In this document: piece by piece, positions 48,085 to 56,303 of the stretch
How positions within the stretch are numbered: position 1 is the first letter of the stretch
Layout: each line of letters opens with the position of its first letter
Notes under the pieces: model-generated
Databases searched by the model: none
What the model was told of the DNA's origin: nothing
Seen by the model: only the letters and a program-made list of their open reading frames with translations
Assembly: GCA_000277545.1 (NCBI GenBank)
Contig: AKXM01000004.1
Location: forward strand, 248,001 to 312,000
Length of the DNA stretch: 64,000 nucleotides
Source of the DNA: Enterobacter sp. Ag1
Lineage (GTDB): Bacteria > Pseudomonadota > Gammaproteobacteria > Enterobacterales > Enterobacteriaceae
Direction of reading: 5' to 3'
Translations under genes and position numbers: made by a program

Positions 48085-48101
48085 AGCACATTTGATGCCA
48101 G
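48085..48101 (-). promoter_or_regulatory. Predicted sigma54 promoter of hutUIG
   Basis: On the minus strand CTGGCATCAAATGTGCT has GG and GC separated by exactly 10 bases, matching the -24/-12 consensus TGGCAC-N5-TTGC with two deviations. Confidence 0.65.
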
Positions 48102-48197
48102 GCACGAAAAAACATTTTATTATTCTTTTAAATCAACACATTAAATAATAACGGATAAGTAGTTACATCATATATCGTTTCTTTTTCGACCTCTTCC

Positions 48198-48212
48198 GCA
48201 CTATTTTGGCGC
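48198..48212. promoter_or_regulatory. Candidate NtrC-binding site in the hut divergent region
   Basis: GCACTATTTTGGCGC resembles the NtrC consensus GCACC-N5-GGTGC, with one mismatch in each arm. It lies about 131 bases upstream of the predicted hutU start and about 220 bases upstream of the transporter-operon start, suitable for an enhancer. Confidence 0.5.
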
Positions 48213-48397
48213 TCTTTACAAAGAGATTGATCCTTTTTGGGGCAAAAATAGCAGTTCAGATAGCTGGCAAATCGCCCGGAAGGCACCGTTTAATCCTGAT
48301 AAAAATCACGGATTGATCACACTTAAAATTTAATAAATTCATTATTTATTTGTTTTTAAACAATAAATTTGATCATTTTTAATGTTGCGTATTTGTT

Positions 48398-48414
48398 ATG
48401 GCACAGGCTTTGCA
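48398..48414 (+). promoter_or_regulatory. Predicted sigma54 promoter of the transporter-lyase operon
   Basis: ATGGCACAGGCTTTGCA contains TGGCAC-AGGCT-TTGCA, a perfect -24/-12 element (GG at 48400-48401, GC at 48412-48413). The predicted start is near 48425, 71 bases before the first gene. Confidence 0.82.
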
Positions 48415-48415
48415 G

Positions 48416-48429
48416 ATTGTACATACAAT
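48416..48429. promoter_or_regulatory. HutC-like operator at the transporter-operon promoter
   Basis: ATTGTA-CA-TACAAT has 6-bp perfect arms and covers the predicted sigma54 start site. It resembles the HutC palindromes at hutU and hutC-hutF but is not identical to them. Confidence 0.62.
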
Positions 48430-48495
48430 GCTATACATAGCTTTTTTACGCAGCCGTTCATTTCTTCGGCAGCCAGATGACCATGAGGCGTAGCG

Positions 48496-49593
48496 ATGAT
48501 TACTTTCAACAATGTGACCAAGTTTTATGACGACGGCACGGTCGTGGTGGATGGACTGAATCTCACCGCACCCGGCGGCAAGATCACCGTGCTGGTAGGC
48601 CCTTCAGGTTGTGGGAAAACAACGTCACTGCGCATGATTAATCGGCTGATCGAGCCGTCTTCCGGCGACATTCTGCTTAACGGCGAATCCACCTCCGCCA
48701 TGGATGTGGTGCAGCTGCGCCGCCGCATTGGCTACGTTATCCAGAATGCGGGCCTGTTCCCGCATCGAAACATCATCGACAACATTGCTACCACCGCGAT
48801 CCTCAACGGCATGCCTAAGGCCAAAGCCCGTGCGCGAGCGGGGGAACTGCTGGAAGTCGTCGGCCTGGCCCCGCAGCTGGCCAAACGCTATCCGTGGCAG
48901 CTTTCCGGTGGCCAGCAGCAGCGTGTCGGGGTTGCCCGAGCGTTGGCCGCTGACCCGGAGTTCATGCTGATGGATGAACCCTTTAGCGCCGTGGACCCGG
49001 TGGTGCGTGACCAGTTGCAGGAGGAGTTTCTCCGCATTCAAAAGGAAGTGAGTAAAACCATCATTATGGTGACGCACGATATTGACGAGGCGATGAAGCT
49101 GGGCGATCTGGTCGCGGTCCTGAAGCCCGGCGGCAAGCTGGGGCAGATGGCATCCCCGGGTGAACTGCTTAACGCCCCGCAGAGTGATTTTGTCGCCGAC
49201 TTTATTGGCCGCGACCGCGGCTATCGCAAGCTGAGTTTCTACAATTCCGGGCCGCTTACCTCAATGCAAACGGAGCCGACCGCCGAAGTGGGCACGCCTA
49301 TTGATATGGCTCGCAACATTGCGGTGCAGCGCTGGCTGCTGGTCACCCGCGAAGGCAAAGCCTGCGGCTGGTTTGATACGCATCAGCAGGTTGAGGCCGT
49401 GGTGCCGGAGCACATTAATCTGGGCGCCACCTTCTTCCCGCAAACCGGCACGCTGCGCCAGATGCTTGACTCTGCGCTCAGCTCGCCGTGCCACCGGGCG
49501 GTGGTGATTGGCGAGCGGGCAGAAGTGCTGGGGACGCTGGGGCTGGATCACGTCCTGGATGCCTGCAAGTCGATGGCGCGGGAGGCGGTATGA
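48496..49593 (+). CDS. Quaternary-amine-type ABC transporter ATPase (ProV/OpuCA/YehX-like)
   Basis: A 365-residue ATPase of the quaternary amine uptake (QAT) family. Walker A GPSGCGKTT is at 35-43, the signature LSGGQQQR at 136-143 and Walker B LMDEP at 158-162. After the nucleotide-binding domain comes a CBS-like region (about 280-360, with RAVVIGERAEVLGTLGLDHV), typical of betaine importers. First gene of an operon with two permeases, a binding protein and catabolic enzymes. Its stop overlaps the next start as ATGA. In this setting the substrate may be a histidine-related betaine rather than an osmoprotectant. Confidence 0.9.
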   Translation: MITFNNVTKFYDDGTVVVDGLNLTAPGGKITVLVGPSGCGKTTSLRMINRLIEPSSGDILLNGESTSAMDVVQLRRRIGYVIQNAGLFPHRNIIDNIATTAILNGMPKAKARARAGELLEVVGLAPQLAKRYPWQLSGGQQQRVGVARALAADPEFMLMDEPFSAVDPVVRDQLQEEFLRIQKEVSKTIIMVTHDIDEAMKLGDLVAVLKPGGKLGQMASPGELLNAPQSDFVADFIGRDRGYRKLSFYNSGPLTSMQTEPTAEVGTPIDMARNIAVQRWLLVTREGKACGWFDTHQQVEAVVPEHINLGATFFPQTGTLRQMLDSALSSPCHRAVVIGERAEVLGTLGLDHVLDACKSMAREAV

Positions 49594-50234
49594 GATTTGA
49601 CTGGCTGTGGGCGCAGAGCGACAAAATTTTCCATTTGCTGCTGTGGCATCTCTACCTTTCGGTGACGCCGATCCTGATTGGCCTGCTGCTGGCCATTCCG
49701 GCTGGCTGGCTGGTGAGCAGTATGCCGCGCGTGAAGGGCGTCATTCTTAACCTGTTCGGGCTGCTGTACACCATCCCGTCACTGGCGCTGTTTGTGCTGC
49801 TGCCGCCGCTGCTCGGCACGCAGATCCTCGACCCGATCAACGTGGTGGTGGCGCTGACAATTTATAGCTTTGCGCTGCTGGTCAGAACCGTGTGCGACGG
49901 GCTGGATTCAGTACCCACCGACACCCGGCAGTCCGCCTTTGCCCTCGGCTACAAACCGGTGCACCAGTTTTTCCAGGTTGATTTGCCGCTGGCGGTGCCG
50001 GTGATTGGCTCCGGGATGCGGGTTGCCGTGGTGTCTAACGTCAGCATCGTTTCCGTCGCTGCGCTGATCGGTGCCCCGCAGCTTGGGTCGCTGTTTACCC
50101 AGGGGTTTCAGCTGCAGTTTCTGACGCCGATTATTGCCGGCATCGTGCTGTGTATCGTGCTGGCTTTCGTGCTCGACTGCGTGGTTGTGGCCGTCACCCG
50201 CTCATTAAGCCGCTGGCAGCCAACAAGGGGATAA
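49590..50234 (+). CDS. QAT-type ABC transporter permease 1
   Basis: A 214-residue inner-membrane permease with about six helices. The ProW/OpuCB-type motif is visible around SFALLVRTVCDGLDSVP and ALGYKPVHQFFQVDLPLAVPVIGSG (shorter blocks: ALGYKPVHQFFQV, DLPLAVPVIGSG). The start at 49590 is preceded by GGAGG and overlaps the ATPase stop codon. It pairs with the second permease three bases downstream. Confidence 0.9.
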   Translation: MRFDWLWAQSDKIFHLLLWHLYLSVTPILIGLLLAIPAGWLVSSMPRVKGVILNLFGLLYTIPSLALFVLLPPLLGTQILDPINVVVALTIYSFALLVRTVCDGLDSVPTDTRQSAFALGYKPVHQFFQVDLPLAVPVIGSGMRVAVVSNVSIVSVAALIGAPQLGSLFTQGFQLQFLTPIIAGIVLCIVLAFVLDCVVVAVTRSLSRWQPTRG

Positions 50235-50237
50235 AGT

Positions 50238-50918
50238 ATGTCTGACTGGTTCTTTACGCTCAGCCACTGGTATGGCGATGACGGTATTATTCCACTGCTG
50301 GCGCAGCATATCGGCTACAGCGCGGTGGCACTGGCGATAGCGATAGCCATTGCGTTTCCTGTGGGCTGTTACACCGGCCATACCGGCAAAGGGGAGGCGC
50401 TGCTGATTGGCACCACCAACGCGCTGCGCTCCCTGCCGTCGTTTGGCCTGATTATCCTGCTGGTTATTCTGATGGCGGGCTACTTCGAGTCCGACATGGC
50501 CTTTATTCTGCCGTGCATCATCGTGCTGGTGGTATTAGCCCTGCCGCCGATAGCGCTGGGCGTGCATGCGGGGATTCGCTCCGTTGACCCCAGCGTGCAC
50601 GACGCCGCCAAAGGCATCGGCCTGACGCCGTTCCAGGTGCTGACTCAGGTGGAGTTACCCTGCGCCACGCCGTTGATTCTGTCCGGCATTCGCAGCGCCA
50701 CGCTGCAGATTATCTCTACTGCTACCATCGCGGCCTACGTCTCCCTTGGCGGCCTGGGGCGGTTGATTATCGATGGCCGTGCGGCGAACGATTTTGCCCA
50801 GATGACCGCTGGCGCGGTGCTCGTTGCCATTCTGGCGCTGCTCGTAGATGTGTTCTTTTCCCTTTCGGTGAAGTACGTGGTGTCCCACGGCATTTCCCGA
50901 CGTATCAAAACCCAGTGA
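50238..50918 (+). CDS. QAT-type ABC transporter permease 2
   Basis: A 226-residue permease similar to YehY/OpuCD. The coupling-helix segment is DAAKGIGLTPFQVLTQVELP followed by ATPLILSGIRSATLQ. NALRSLPSFGL is typical of the family. Two different permeases plus one ATPase and one soluble binding protein is the arrangement of OpuC, YehWXYZ and the recently described ergothioneine importers. Confidence 0.9.
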   Translation: MSDWFFTLSHWYGDDGIIPLLAQHIGYSAVALAIAIAIAFPVGCYTGHTGKGEALLIGTTNALRSLPSFGLIILLVILMAGYFESDMAFILPCIIVLVVLALPPIALGVHAGIRSVDPSVHDAAKGIGLTPFQVLTQVELPCATPLILSGIRSATLQIISTATIAAYVSLGGLGRLIIDGRAANDFAQMTAGAVLVAILALLVDVFFSLSVKYVVSHGISRRIKTQ

Positions 50919-50951
50919 TGTTGAGCCCGTTAATTACACAAGGTGAAAGCG

Positions 50952-51836
50952 ATGAATATGAAGAAACGTTGTTTGACGCTGTTGAGTGCCGCGATGCTGT
51001 CCGTTGTTTCCTCCGCGTGGGCGGCAGATGCGGGGCAGAAGGTAATTATTGGCTCGGCTGACTTCCCGGAAAACCAGCTGCTGGCGACGATTTACGCCGG
51101 GGCGCTGGAAGCACAGAACATCCCGGTGGAGAAGAAGCTCAACATCGGCAGCCGCGAAGTTTACATTCCGGCCCTGCTGGACGGCTCCATTAATGTTATC
51201 CCGGAGTACAGTGGCGCACTGCTGAGCTACCTGGATGCCAAGAACACGGCGCACAGTTCTGACGAAGTGGCGACCGCGCTGGCGGCGAAGCTGCCGGCCA
51301 AAGTGAAAATGCTGAATACCTCCGTGGCGCAAAACAGCGACGTTATCGCCGTCACCAAAAAAACGGCGGATAAATACAACCTCAAAACCATTGAAGACCT
51401 GAAGCCTCATGCGGCGGAGCTGATTCTGGGCGGCCCGGCCGAATGGAAAACGCGTCACGAAGGCGTGCCGGGGCTGAAAGAAGTGTATGGCCTGAACTTC
51501 AAGAGCTTCAAAGTGCTGGACGTGGCTGGCCCGCTGACGCTGACCGCGCTGAAGAACAACCAAATTCAGGCGGCGGATTTAACCTCCACCACGCCTGAAA
51601 TTCAGAAAGACCATCTGGTGGCGCTGGCCGATCCGAAAAACCTGTTTGCGGCGCAAAATATCGTCCCGATTGTGGCCACTACTACGCTGAATCCGACGAT
51701 TGAGGGCACGCTGAATAAAGTCTCGGCTCAGTTAACCACCGCGGATCTGATCGCCATGAACGGGCAGCTTGCGGAATTTGCCAGCATTGATGACGTGGCG
51801 CATCAGTGGCTGGTTAAACATGGTCTGAGCAAGTAA
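50952..51836 (+). CDS. QAT-type periplasmic substrate-binding protein (OpuAC/YehZ-like)
   Basis: A 294-residue binding protein with signal peptide (KKRCLTLLSAAMLSVVSSAWA, cut into AADAG). The mature protein begins VIIGSADFPENQLLATIYAG and has INVIPEYSGALLSYL, both characteristic of OpuAC-fold proteins that hold quaternary ammonium groups in an aromatic cage. AAGGTG before ATG 50952 supports this start. Not a lipoprotein. It lies 9 bases before the HutH-like lyase gene, tying uptake to that enzyme. Confidence 0.88.
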   Translation: MNMKKRCLTLLSAAMLSVVSSAWAADAGQKVIIGSADFPENQLLATIYAGALEAQNIPVEKKLNIGSREVYIPALLDGSINVIPEYSGALLSYLDAKNTAHSSDEVATALAAKLPAKVKMLNTSVAQNSDVIAVTKKTADKYNLKTIEDLKPHAAELILGGPAEWKTRHEGVPGLKEVYGLNFKSFKVLDVAGPLTLTALKNNQIQAADLTSTTPEIQKDHLVALADPKNLFAAQNIVPIVATTTLNPTIEGTLNKVSAQLTTADLIAMNGQLAEFASIDDVAHQWLVKHGLSK

Positions 51837-51845
51837 GGGCGAACG

Positions 51846-53405
51846 ATGACAAGACAAACTGGCTCCACCGCACGTTCCCATGAAACCGTCACCTTAGGCA
51901 GGGCGCAAACCACCATTGACGAGCTGGTACGCATTGCCGACGGGGCGCCGGTCAAACTGGCCCCCGAAGCCCTGGCGAATATGAACCACGTCAGCGGCTA
52001 TATTCGACGGGCAATAGATGAGGGGCAGGTGATCTACGGCCTGACCACCGGGGTAGGCGACCTGGTGACGGAGCGCCTTTCCGCCGACCAAATCGCCAGC
52101 GTGCAGCTCAATATGCTGCGCAGCCACGCCTGCGGGATGGGGCCAGATTTGTCCGTGCGTGAAGTGCGCGCCATGATGGCGGTAATGCTGAAGTCGCTGC
52201 TGCAGGGGTATAGCGGCGTCAGCGCCGAGCTGGCGACACGCATGGCCGAAATGCTTAACCGGCAGGTGACGCCATGGTCACCGGCCAGCGGCTCGGTAGG
52301 CTATTTAATTGCGACGGCGCATATCGGACTGTCTCTGTTTGGCGAGGGGCAGTGCTGGTATCAGGGCGAGCTTCTGCCGTCCGCCGAAGCTTTGGCAAAA
52401 GCGGGGATTGCTCCCCGAGTGCCTGGCCCGCGCGAAGGCCATGCGCTGATCAGCGGCACCTACGAAATCACCGGCCTGGCGTGCCTTGCCGTGCATGATT
52501 TTGAGCGGCTGCTGCCGGTGGCGGACATGGCCGGCGGTATGTGCCTTGAGGCGCTGAAGGGCAATACTCGTGGCTATGATGCCCGTCTGCACGCCCTGCG
52601 TCCGCACGATGGGCAGCAGAAAACCGCCGCGATTCTTCGCCGGTTACTGAGCGGCAGCGAGATCTTTGCCCGCTACCGCGACCATCGGGTGCAGGATGCG
52701 CTCAGCCTGCGCTGCATTCCGCAAATTCACGGCGCGGTGCGCGACCAGCTCGCCCATTGCCGTCAGATTGTGACTATCGAACTCAATTCGGTGACCGATA
52801 ACCCGGTCTTCCTTATCGAAGAAGATGCGCTGGTTATTCTGCCCGGTGGCAACGGGCACGGTGCGCCGCTGGCGCTGGCGCTGGATTCTCTGGCCGTTGC
52901 CATTGCCCAGGTCAGCACGGCGTCCCAGGCGCGATCGGATCGTATTACCAACGTGCACCTGAGCGGCCTGCCTGCGTTCCTGGTGGGCAGAAGCGGCGCG
53001 AACTCCGGGATGATGATCCCGCCTTACGTGGCCGCCGCGCTGGCGGGGGATAACCGCAGCCTGGCCGCGCCGTCGAGCGTGCATACCGTCACCACCTGTG
53101 CCGGGCAGGAAGACCATATCAGCATGGGCGTTTCTTCGGCGCGAAAAGCCATGCTGGCGGTGAGCAACGCGGTGGATATCGTTGCCATCGAGCTGCTGTG
53201 CGCCAGCCAGGCGCTGGAGTTTCACCGCCCGCTTCGCGCCTCGGTTGGCGCGGAGTTAACGCTGAGCATGGTGCGCGCCCGTGTGCCATTCCGTGAGACA
53301 GACACGGCGCTTTACCCGGATATGCACGCCGTGCGCGATTTGATTGCTGAGGGTGAGCTGAGCCAACGGCTGCTCGCCCTGGTTGAGGAGTCCGAACATG
53401 AGTGA
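51846..53405 (+). CDS. HutH-family lyase lacking the MIO tripeptide (ergothionase/betaine-lyase candidate)
   Basis: A 519-residue member of the aromatic amino acid lyase family, alignable by eye to Pseudomonas putida histidine ammonia-lyase. In that enzyme GSVG is followed by Ala-Ser-Gly (142-144, which cyclise to the MIO cofactor) and DLAPLAH. Here GSVG (149-152) is followed directly by YLIATAH: the three MIO residues are exactly missing. Other changes: HAL Asn195 is Ser203 (LISGTY) and Tyr280 is Leu286 (QDALSLRC). Retained: Tyr64 (HAL Tyr53), His94, Arg289 (Arg283) and Glu422 (QEDHISMG). A literal ASG at 147-149 is out of register. I infer elimination of a better leaving group than ammonia, e.g. 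trimethylamine from hercynine or ergothioneine. Ordinary histidase activity is unlikely. Confidence 0.8.
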   Translation: MTRQTGSTARSHETVTLGRAQTTIDELVRIADGAPVKLAPEALANMNHVSGYIRRAIDEGQVIYGLTTGVGDLVTERLSADQIASVQLNMLRSHACGMGPDLSVREVRAMMAVMLKSLLQGYSGVSAELATRMAEMLNRQVTPWSPASGSVGYLIATAHIGLSLFGEGQCWYQGELLPSAEALAKAGIAPRVPGPREGHALISGTYEITGLACLAVHDFERLLPVADMAGGMCLEALKGNTRGYDARLHALRPHDGQQKTAAILRRLLSGSEIFARYRDHRVQDALSLRCIPQIHGAVRDQLAHCRQIVTIELNSVTDNPVFLIEEDALVILPGGNGHGAPLALALDSLAVAIAQVSTASQARSDRITNVHLSGLPAFLVGRSGANSGMMIPPYVAAALAGDNRSLAAPSSVHTVTTCAGQEDHISMGVSSARKAMLAVSNAVDIVAIELLCASQALEFHRPLRASVGAELTLSMVRARVPFRETDTALYPDMHAVRDLIAEGELSQRLLALVEESEHE

Positions 53406-54594
53406 AGCTTTGCAACCGCTGAAAGGCGTCAGAGTGCTTGATTTATCCCGTGTGCTGGCCGGCCCGTGGTGCGCCTCGCTGCTGAACGATCTCGGGGCGG
53501 AAGTCATCAAGATTGAGATGCCGGGCAGCGGGGATGACTCCCGTAGCTTCACCCCGCACATCGGCGGGGAAAGCAGCTACTTCATGCAGCTTAACCACGG
53601 CAAGAAAAGCGTCACTCTGGATTTAAAGGCACCGGAGGGGTTAGCCATTCTTAAGCAACTGGTGGCGCAGGCCGATGTGCTGGTGGAGAACTTCCGTCCG
53701 GGCGTAACCAAACGCCTCGGCATCGACTACGCGACGCTGCAGGAAATCAACCCGCGGCTGGTTTACGCCAGCATTTCCGGGTTTGGGCAGCACGGGGCGA
53801 TGGCACACAAAGCTGCCTACGACCATATCGTGCAGGCCTACGGCGGCATTATGCAGGTCACCGGCTGGGCGGAAGGAGAGCCAACACGCGTCGGCGATGC
53901 CATTGGGGATGTTGTGGCCGGGTTGTACGGCAGTTGGGCGGTGCTCGCGGCTTTGCTGCAGCGCGGGATCAGCGGCAAAGGGCAGCATCTTGATGTGTCG
54001 ATGCTCGACACGATGGTGACGATGCAAATGGTTTCCCTGACCCAGTGGATCGGCGGGCAGCCTTCCGCCGGGCGGCTGGGCAACGCGCACCCGATTAGCG
54101 CCCCGATGGACAGCTATCCGGCGCAGGATGGCCACATTGTCATTGCCGTCGCCAACGATAAACTTTTCCGCCAGCTTTGCTCGGCGATGAATAAGCCCGA
54201 ACTGACAAGCGATCCGCTGTATCTCACCGATCCGCTACGCCTGGCGAACCAGCGGCCACTGCGGGAAGAAATTGAGCGCTGGCTGGTGGATAAAACGGTG
54301 AACGATGCTCAGGCCATTCTGGACCATGCGGGCGTCCCGGCTTCTGCCGTGCTGCGTCTCGACCAGATTCTGACCAGCGACTATGCGAAGGAACGTGAAC
54401 TCGTTAAGCAGGTGACGCACCCGACGGCAGGCACCATCTCTATTGTTCCGCAGCCGGTGAAAATGAGCGCCATGCAGGCCGAGCCCGCGCTGGTGCCGCC
54501 TGGGCTGGGTGAGCATACGGCCAGCGTGCTGCGAGAATTACTGGCTATCGACGAGGCAACGCTGGCGCAGCTCAAGGCGCAGGGCGTCATTTAA
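53398..54594 (+). CDS. CaiB/BaiF-type (class III) CoA transferase
   Basis: A 398-residue family III CoA transferase. The N-terminus VRVLDLSRVLAGPWCASLLNDLGAEV and QLNHGKKSVTLDLK are hallmarks (given here in short blocks: VRVLDLSRVLAGPW, LNDLGAEVIKIE). The catalytic Asp is probably Asp171 in AIGDVVAGLYG. These enzymes move CoA between carboxylic acids, e.g. carnitine/crotonobetaine or formate/oxalate. The start at 53398 follows GAGGAG and overlaps the lyase stop by 8 bases, so translation is coupled. The likely acceptor is the unsaturated acid made by the lyase, which is inference. Confidence 0.88.
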   Translation: MSEALQPLKGVRVLDLSRVLAGPWCASLLNDLGAEVIKIEMPGSGDDSRSFTPHIGGESSYFMQLNHGKKSVTLDLKAPEGLAILKQLVAQADVLVENFRPGVTKRLGIDYATLQEINPRLVYASISGFGQHGAMAHKAAYDHIVQAYGGIMQVTGWAEGEPTRVGDAIGDVVAGLYGSWAVLAALLQRGISGKGQHLDVSMLDTMVTMQMVSLTQWIGGQPSAGRLGNAHPISAPMDSYPAQDGHIVIAVANDKLFRQLCSAMNKPELTSDPLYLTDPLRLANQRPLREEIERWLVDKTVNDAQAILDHAGVPASAVLRLDQILTSDYAKERELVKQVTHPTAGTISIVPQPVKMSAMQAEPALVPPGLGEHTASVLRELLAIDEATLAQLKAQGVI

Positions 54595-54610
54595 CCGGTG
54601 GAGAACGAAA

Positions 54611-55504
54611 ATGGTGCAAATACATAAAGTGGCGGTGGTCGGGGCCGGAACGATGGGCGCGCGCATCGCCGTGGTGATGGCGCGAGCGGGCTACCGCGTT
54701 AGCCTGTGGTCGCGCTCTGAGCCGACGCTTGATAAAGCGCGGACTATTGTGGAATCGCTCGGCGCTGGTGAAGCCGTAGAGTTCACCACCTCCTTTGAGG
54801 CTTGCCTGAGCGACGCCCACCTGGTGTCCGAGAACGTTGCCGAAGACGTGGCGCTCAAGCAGCGCGTGCTGAGGGATGTCGAGCGCCTGGTGAGTGAGCA
54901 TTGCGTTATCACGACGAACACTTCAAGCGTGTCTATTACGCTGCTGGCCTCGGCCTTGAGCCAGCCGCAGCGGCTGATCGGTATGCACTGGTTTAACCCG
55001 GCGGATACCATGCCGATGATCGAGATTGTGCGCGGGGCACAGACCGGGGATGACATCTGCCAGCGCGTGCGGGACATCTGCCAGCACCTGGGGAAAGAGA
55101 CTATCGTCGTCAACCAGGATATTCCGGGTTTTATTATCAACCGGCTGCAGTACGCGATGCTGCGCGAGGCGCTTTACCTGGTGGATGCCGGAATCGGCTC
55201 CGTAGAGGATGTTGACTGCGCGGTGCAGCGCACGCTGGCGCCCCGCTGGGCGGCGATGGGGCCGATGAAGCTAATGGATTTTGCCGGGCTGGATACGGTA
55301 GAGAAAGTGGCCGGTATTTTACTGCCCGAATTGGATAACAGCGCTGAACTCCCGGCGTGGCTGAAAGCCAAAGTGGCCGACGGTAAGCTCGGCGCGAAAA
55401 GCGGGGAGGGCTTCTATGCGTGGACCGCAGAGACCGCCGCAGCCGGAATGCGCCACCGGGATGAAATCGTCAGGCAGCTGACCGGGGGAGATAAGCATGA
55501 GTGA
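54611..55504 (+). CDS. 3-hydroxyacyl-CoA dehydrogenase-family protein
   Basis: A 297-residue NAD-dependent dehydrogenase. The Rossmann motif GAGTMG is at 11-16; ENVAEDVALKQ, NTSSVSI, and the catalytic His-Glu pair in MHWFNPADTMPMIEIV match the family, and PGFIINRLQ begins the C-terminal domain. Most relatives oxidise L-3-hydroxyacyl-CoA; some act on carnitine or hydroxy acids. Start at 54611 (GTGGAG upstream). It overlaps the next gene by 8 bases. Confidence 0.9.
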   Translation: MVQIHKVAVVGAGTMGARIAVVMARAGYRVSLWSRSEPTLDKARTIVESLGAGEAVEFTTSFEACLSDAHLVSENVAEDVALKQRVLRDVERLVSEHCVITTNTSSVSITLLASALSQPQRLIGMHWFNPADTMPMIEIVRGAQTGDDICQRVRDICQHLGKETIVVNQDIPGFIINRLQYAMLREALYLVDAGIGSVEDVDCAVQRTLAPRWAAMGPMKLMDFAGLDTVEKVAGILLPELDNSAELPAWLKAKVADGKLGAKSGEGFYAWTAETAAAGMRHRDEIVRQLTGGDKHE

Positions 55505-56258
55505 TATCCTTTCTCACGTTGATGGCGCGGTTGCGGTGGTGACGCTCAATCGGCCACAGAAATACAATGCGCTCACGGCTGAAATGCTTGATGAGCTGCT
55601 CGGCGTCTTAACCGAGCTGGACGGGCGACCGGACGTCAGGGCAATCGTTTTGCTTGGCTCTCCCAAAGCGTTTTCTGCCGGGGCGGATACCGGCACGCTG
55701 GCGTCTGCTTCGGCGACAACATTATGGCGCAGCGGATTCAGCGAGAAGTGGGACCAGGTGGCGAGCATTGAAACGCCGCTGATTGCCGCCGTGTCTGGCT
55801 ACGCCCTCGGCGGTGGCCTGGAGCTGGCGCTGTTGTGCGACATTATTATCGCCGATTCAAGCGCCGTCTTTGGCCTGCCGGAAAGCCACATCGGGATTAT
55901 CCCCGGGGCGGGCGGGACGCAGCGGCTGGTGCGCGCCGTGGGCAAATCGCTGGCGATGGACATGCTGTTAAGCGGCAGAAGAATTGACGCGCAGGAAGCG
56001 CTGCGTGCCGGGCTTGTCAGCCGCGTGACGGATTCGCTGGAAGAGCAGGCTTTAGCGCTGGCGACTCAGGTGGCAAAAGCCGCGCCGCTTGCCGCGATGA
56101 TGATCAAAAAAGCCGTGGCGGCCAGCTACGAAATGCCGCTGAGTGCGGGCGTGGCCTACGAGCGATCGCTCTCTGCGTTAATTGCCGACAGCGAAGACCG
56201 GGCGGCGGGGCTGGCGGCGTTTAAAAATAAGCAATCGCCCGAGTTTAAGGGGCGATGA
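55497..56258 (+). CDS. Enoyl-CoA hydratase/crotonase-family protein
   Basis: A 253-residue crotonase. Oxyanion-hole segments are AFSAGADT and SGYALGGGLELAL; both glutamates equivalent to rat hydratase Glu144 (GGGLEL) and Glu164 (FGLPES) are present, so hydration of an alpha,beta-unsaturated acyl-CoA is plausible. IIPGAGGTQRLVRAVGKSLA is typical. It is the last gene of the eight-gene operon, followed by a strong terminator. No thiolase gene follows. Confidence 0.92.
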   Translation: MSDILSHVDGAVAVVTLNRPQKYNALTAEMLDELLGVLTELDGRPDVRAIVLLGSPKAFSAGADTGTLASASATTLWRSGFSEKWDQVASIETPLIAAVSGYALGGGLELALLCDIIIADSSAVFGLPESHIGIIPGAGGTQRLVRAVGKSLAMDMLLSGRRIDAQEALRAGLVSRVTDSLEEQALALATQVAKAAPLAAMMIKKAVAASYEMPLSAGVAYERSLSALIADSEDRAAGLAAFKNKQSPEFKGR

Positions 56259-56274
56259 AGTGAGATAACGCTGA

Positions 56275-56303
56275 AACCGGCAGCCAGTCTGCCGGTTTTT
56301 TTA
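56275..56303 (+). terminator. Terminator of the transporter-lyase operon
   Basis: A 10-bp stem AAACCGGCAG/CTGCCGGTTT with a CCAGT loop and T-run, located where convergent hutD ends. Confidence 0.9.

Noticed and set aside
51846-53405. Annotation as ordinary histidine ammonia-lyase HutH
   Set aside because: The family match is real, but the MIO tripeptide is missing in alignment and the Tyr280 and Asn195 equivalents are changed, so hutH as a functional name is not supported.
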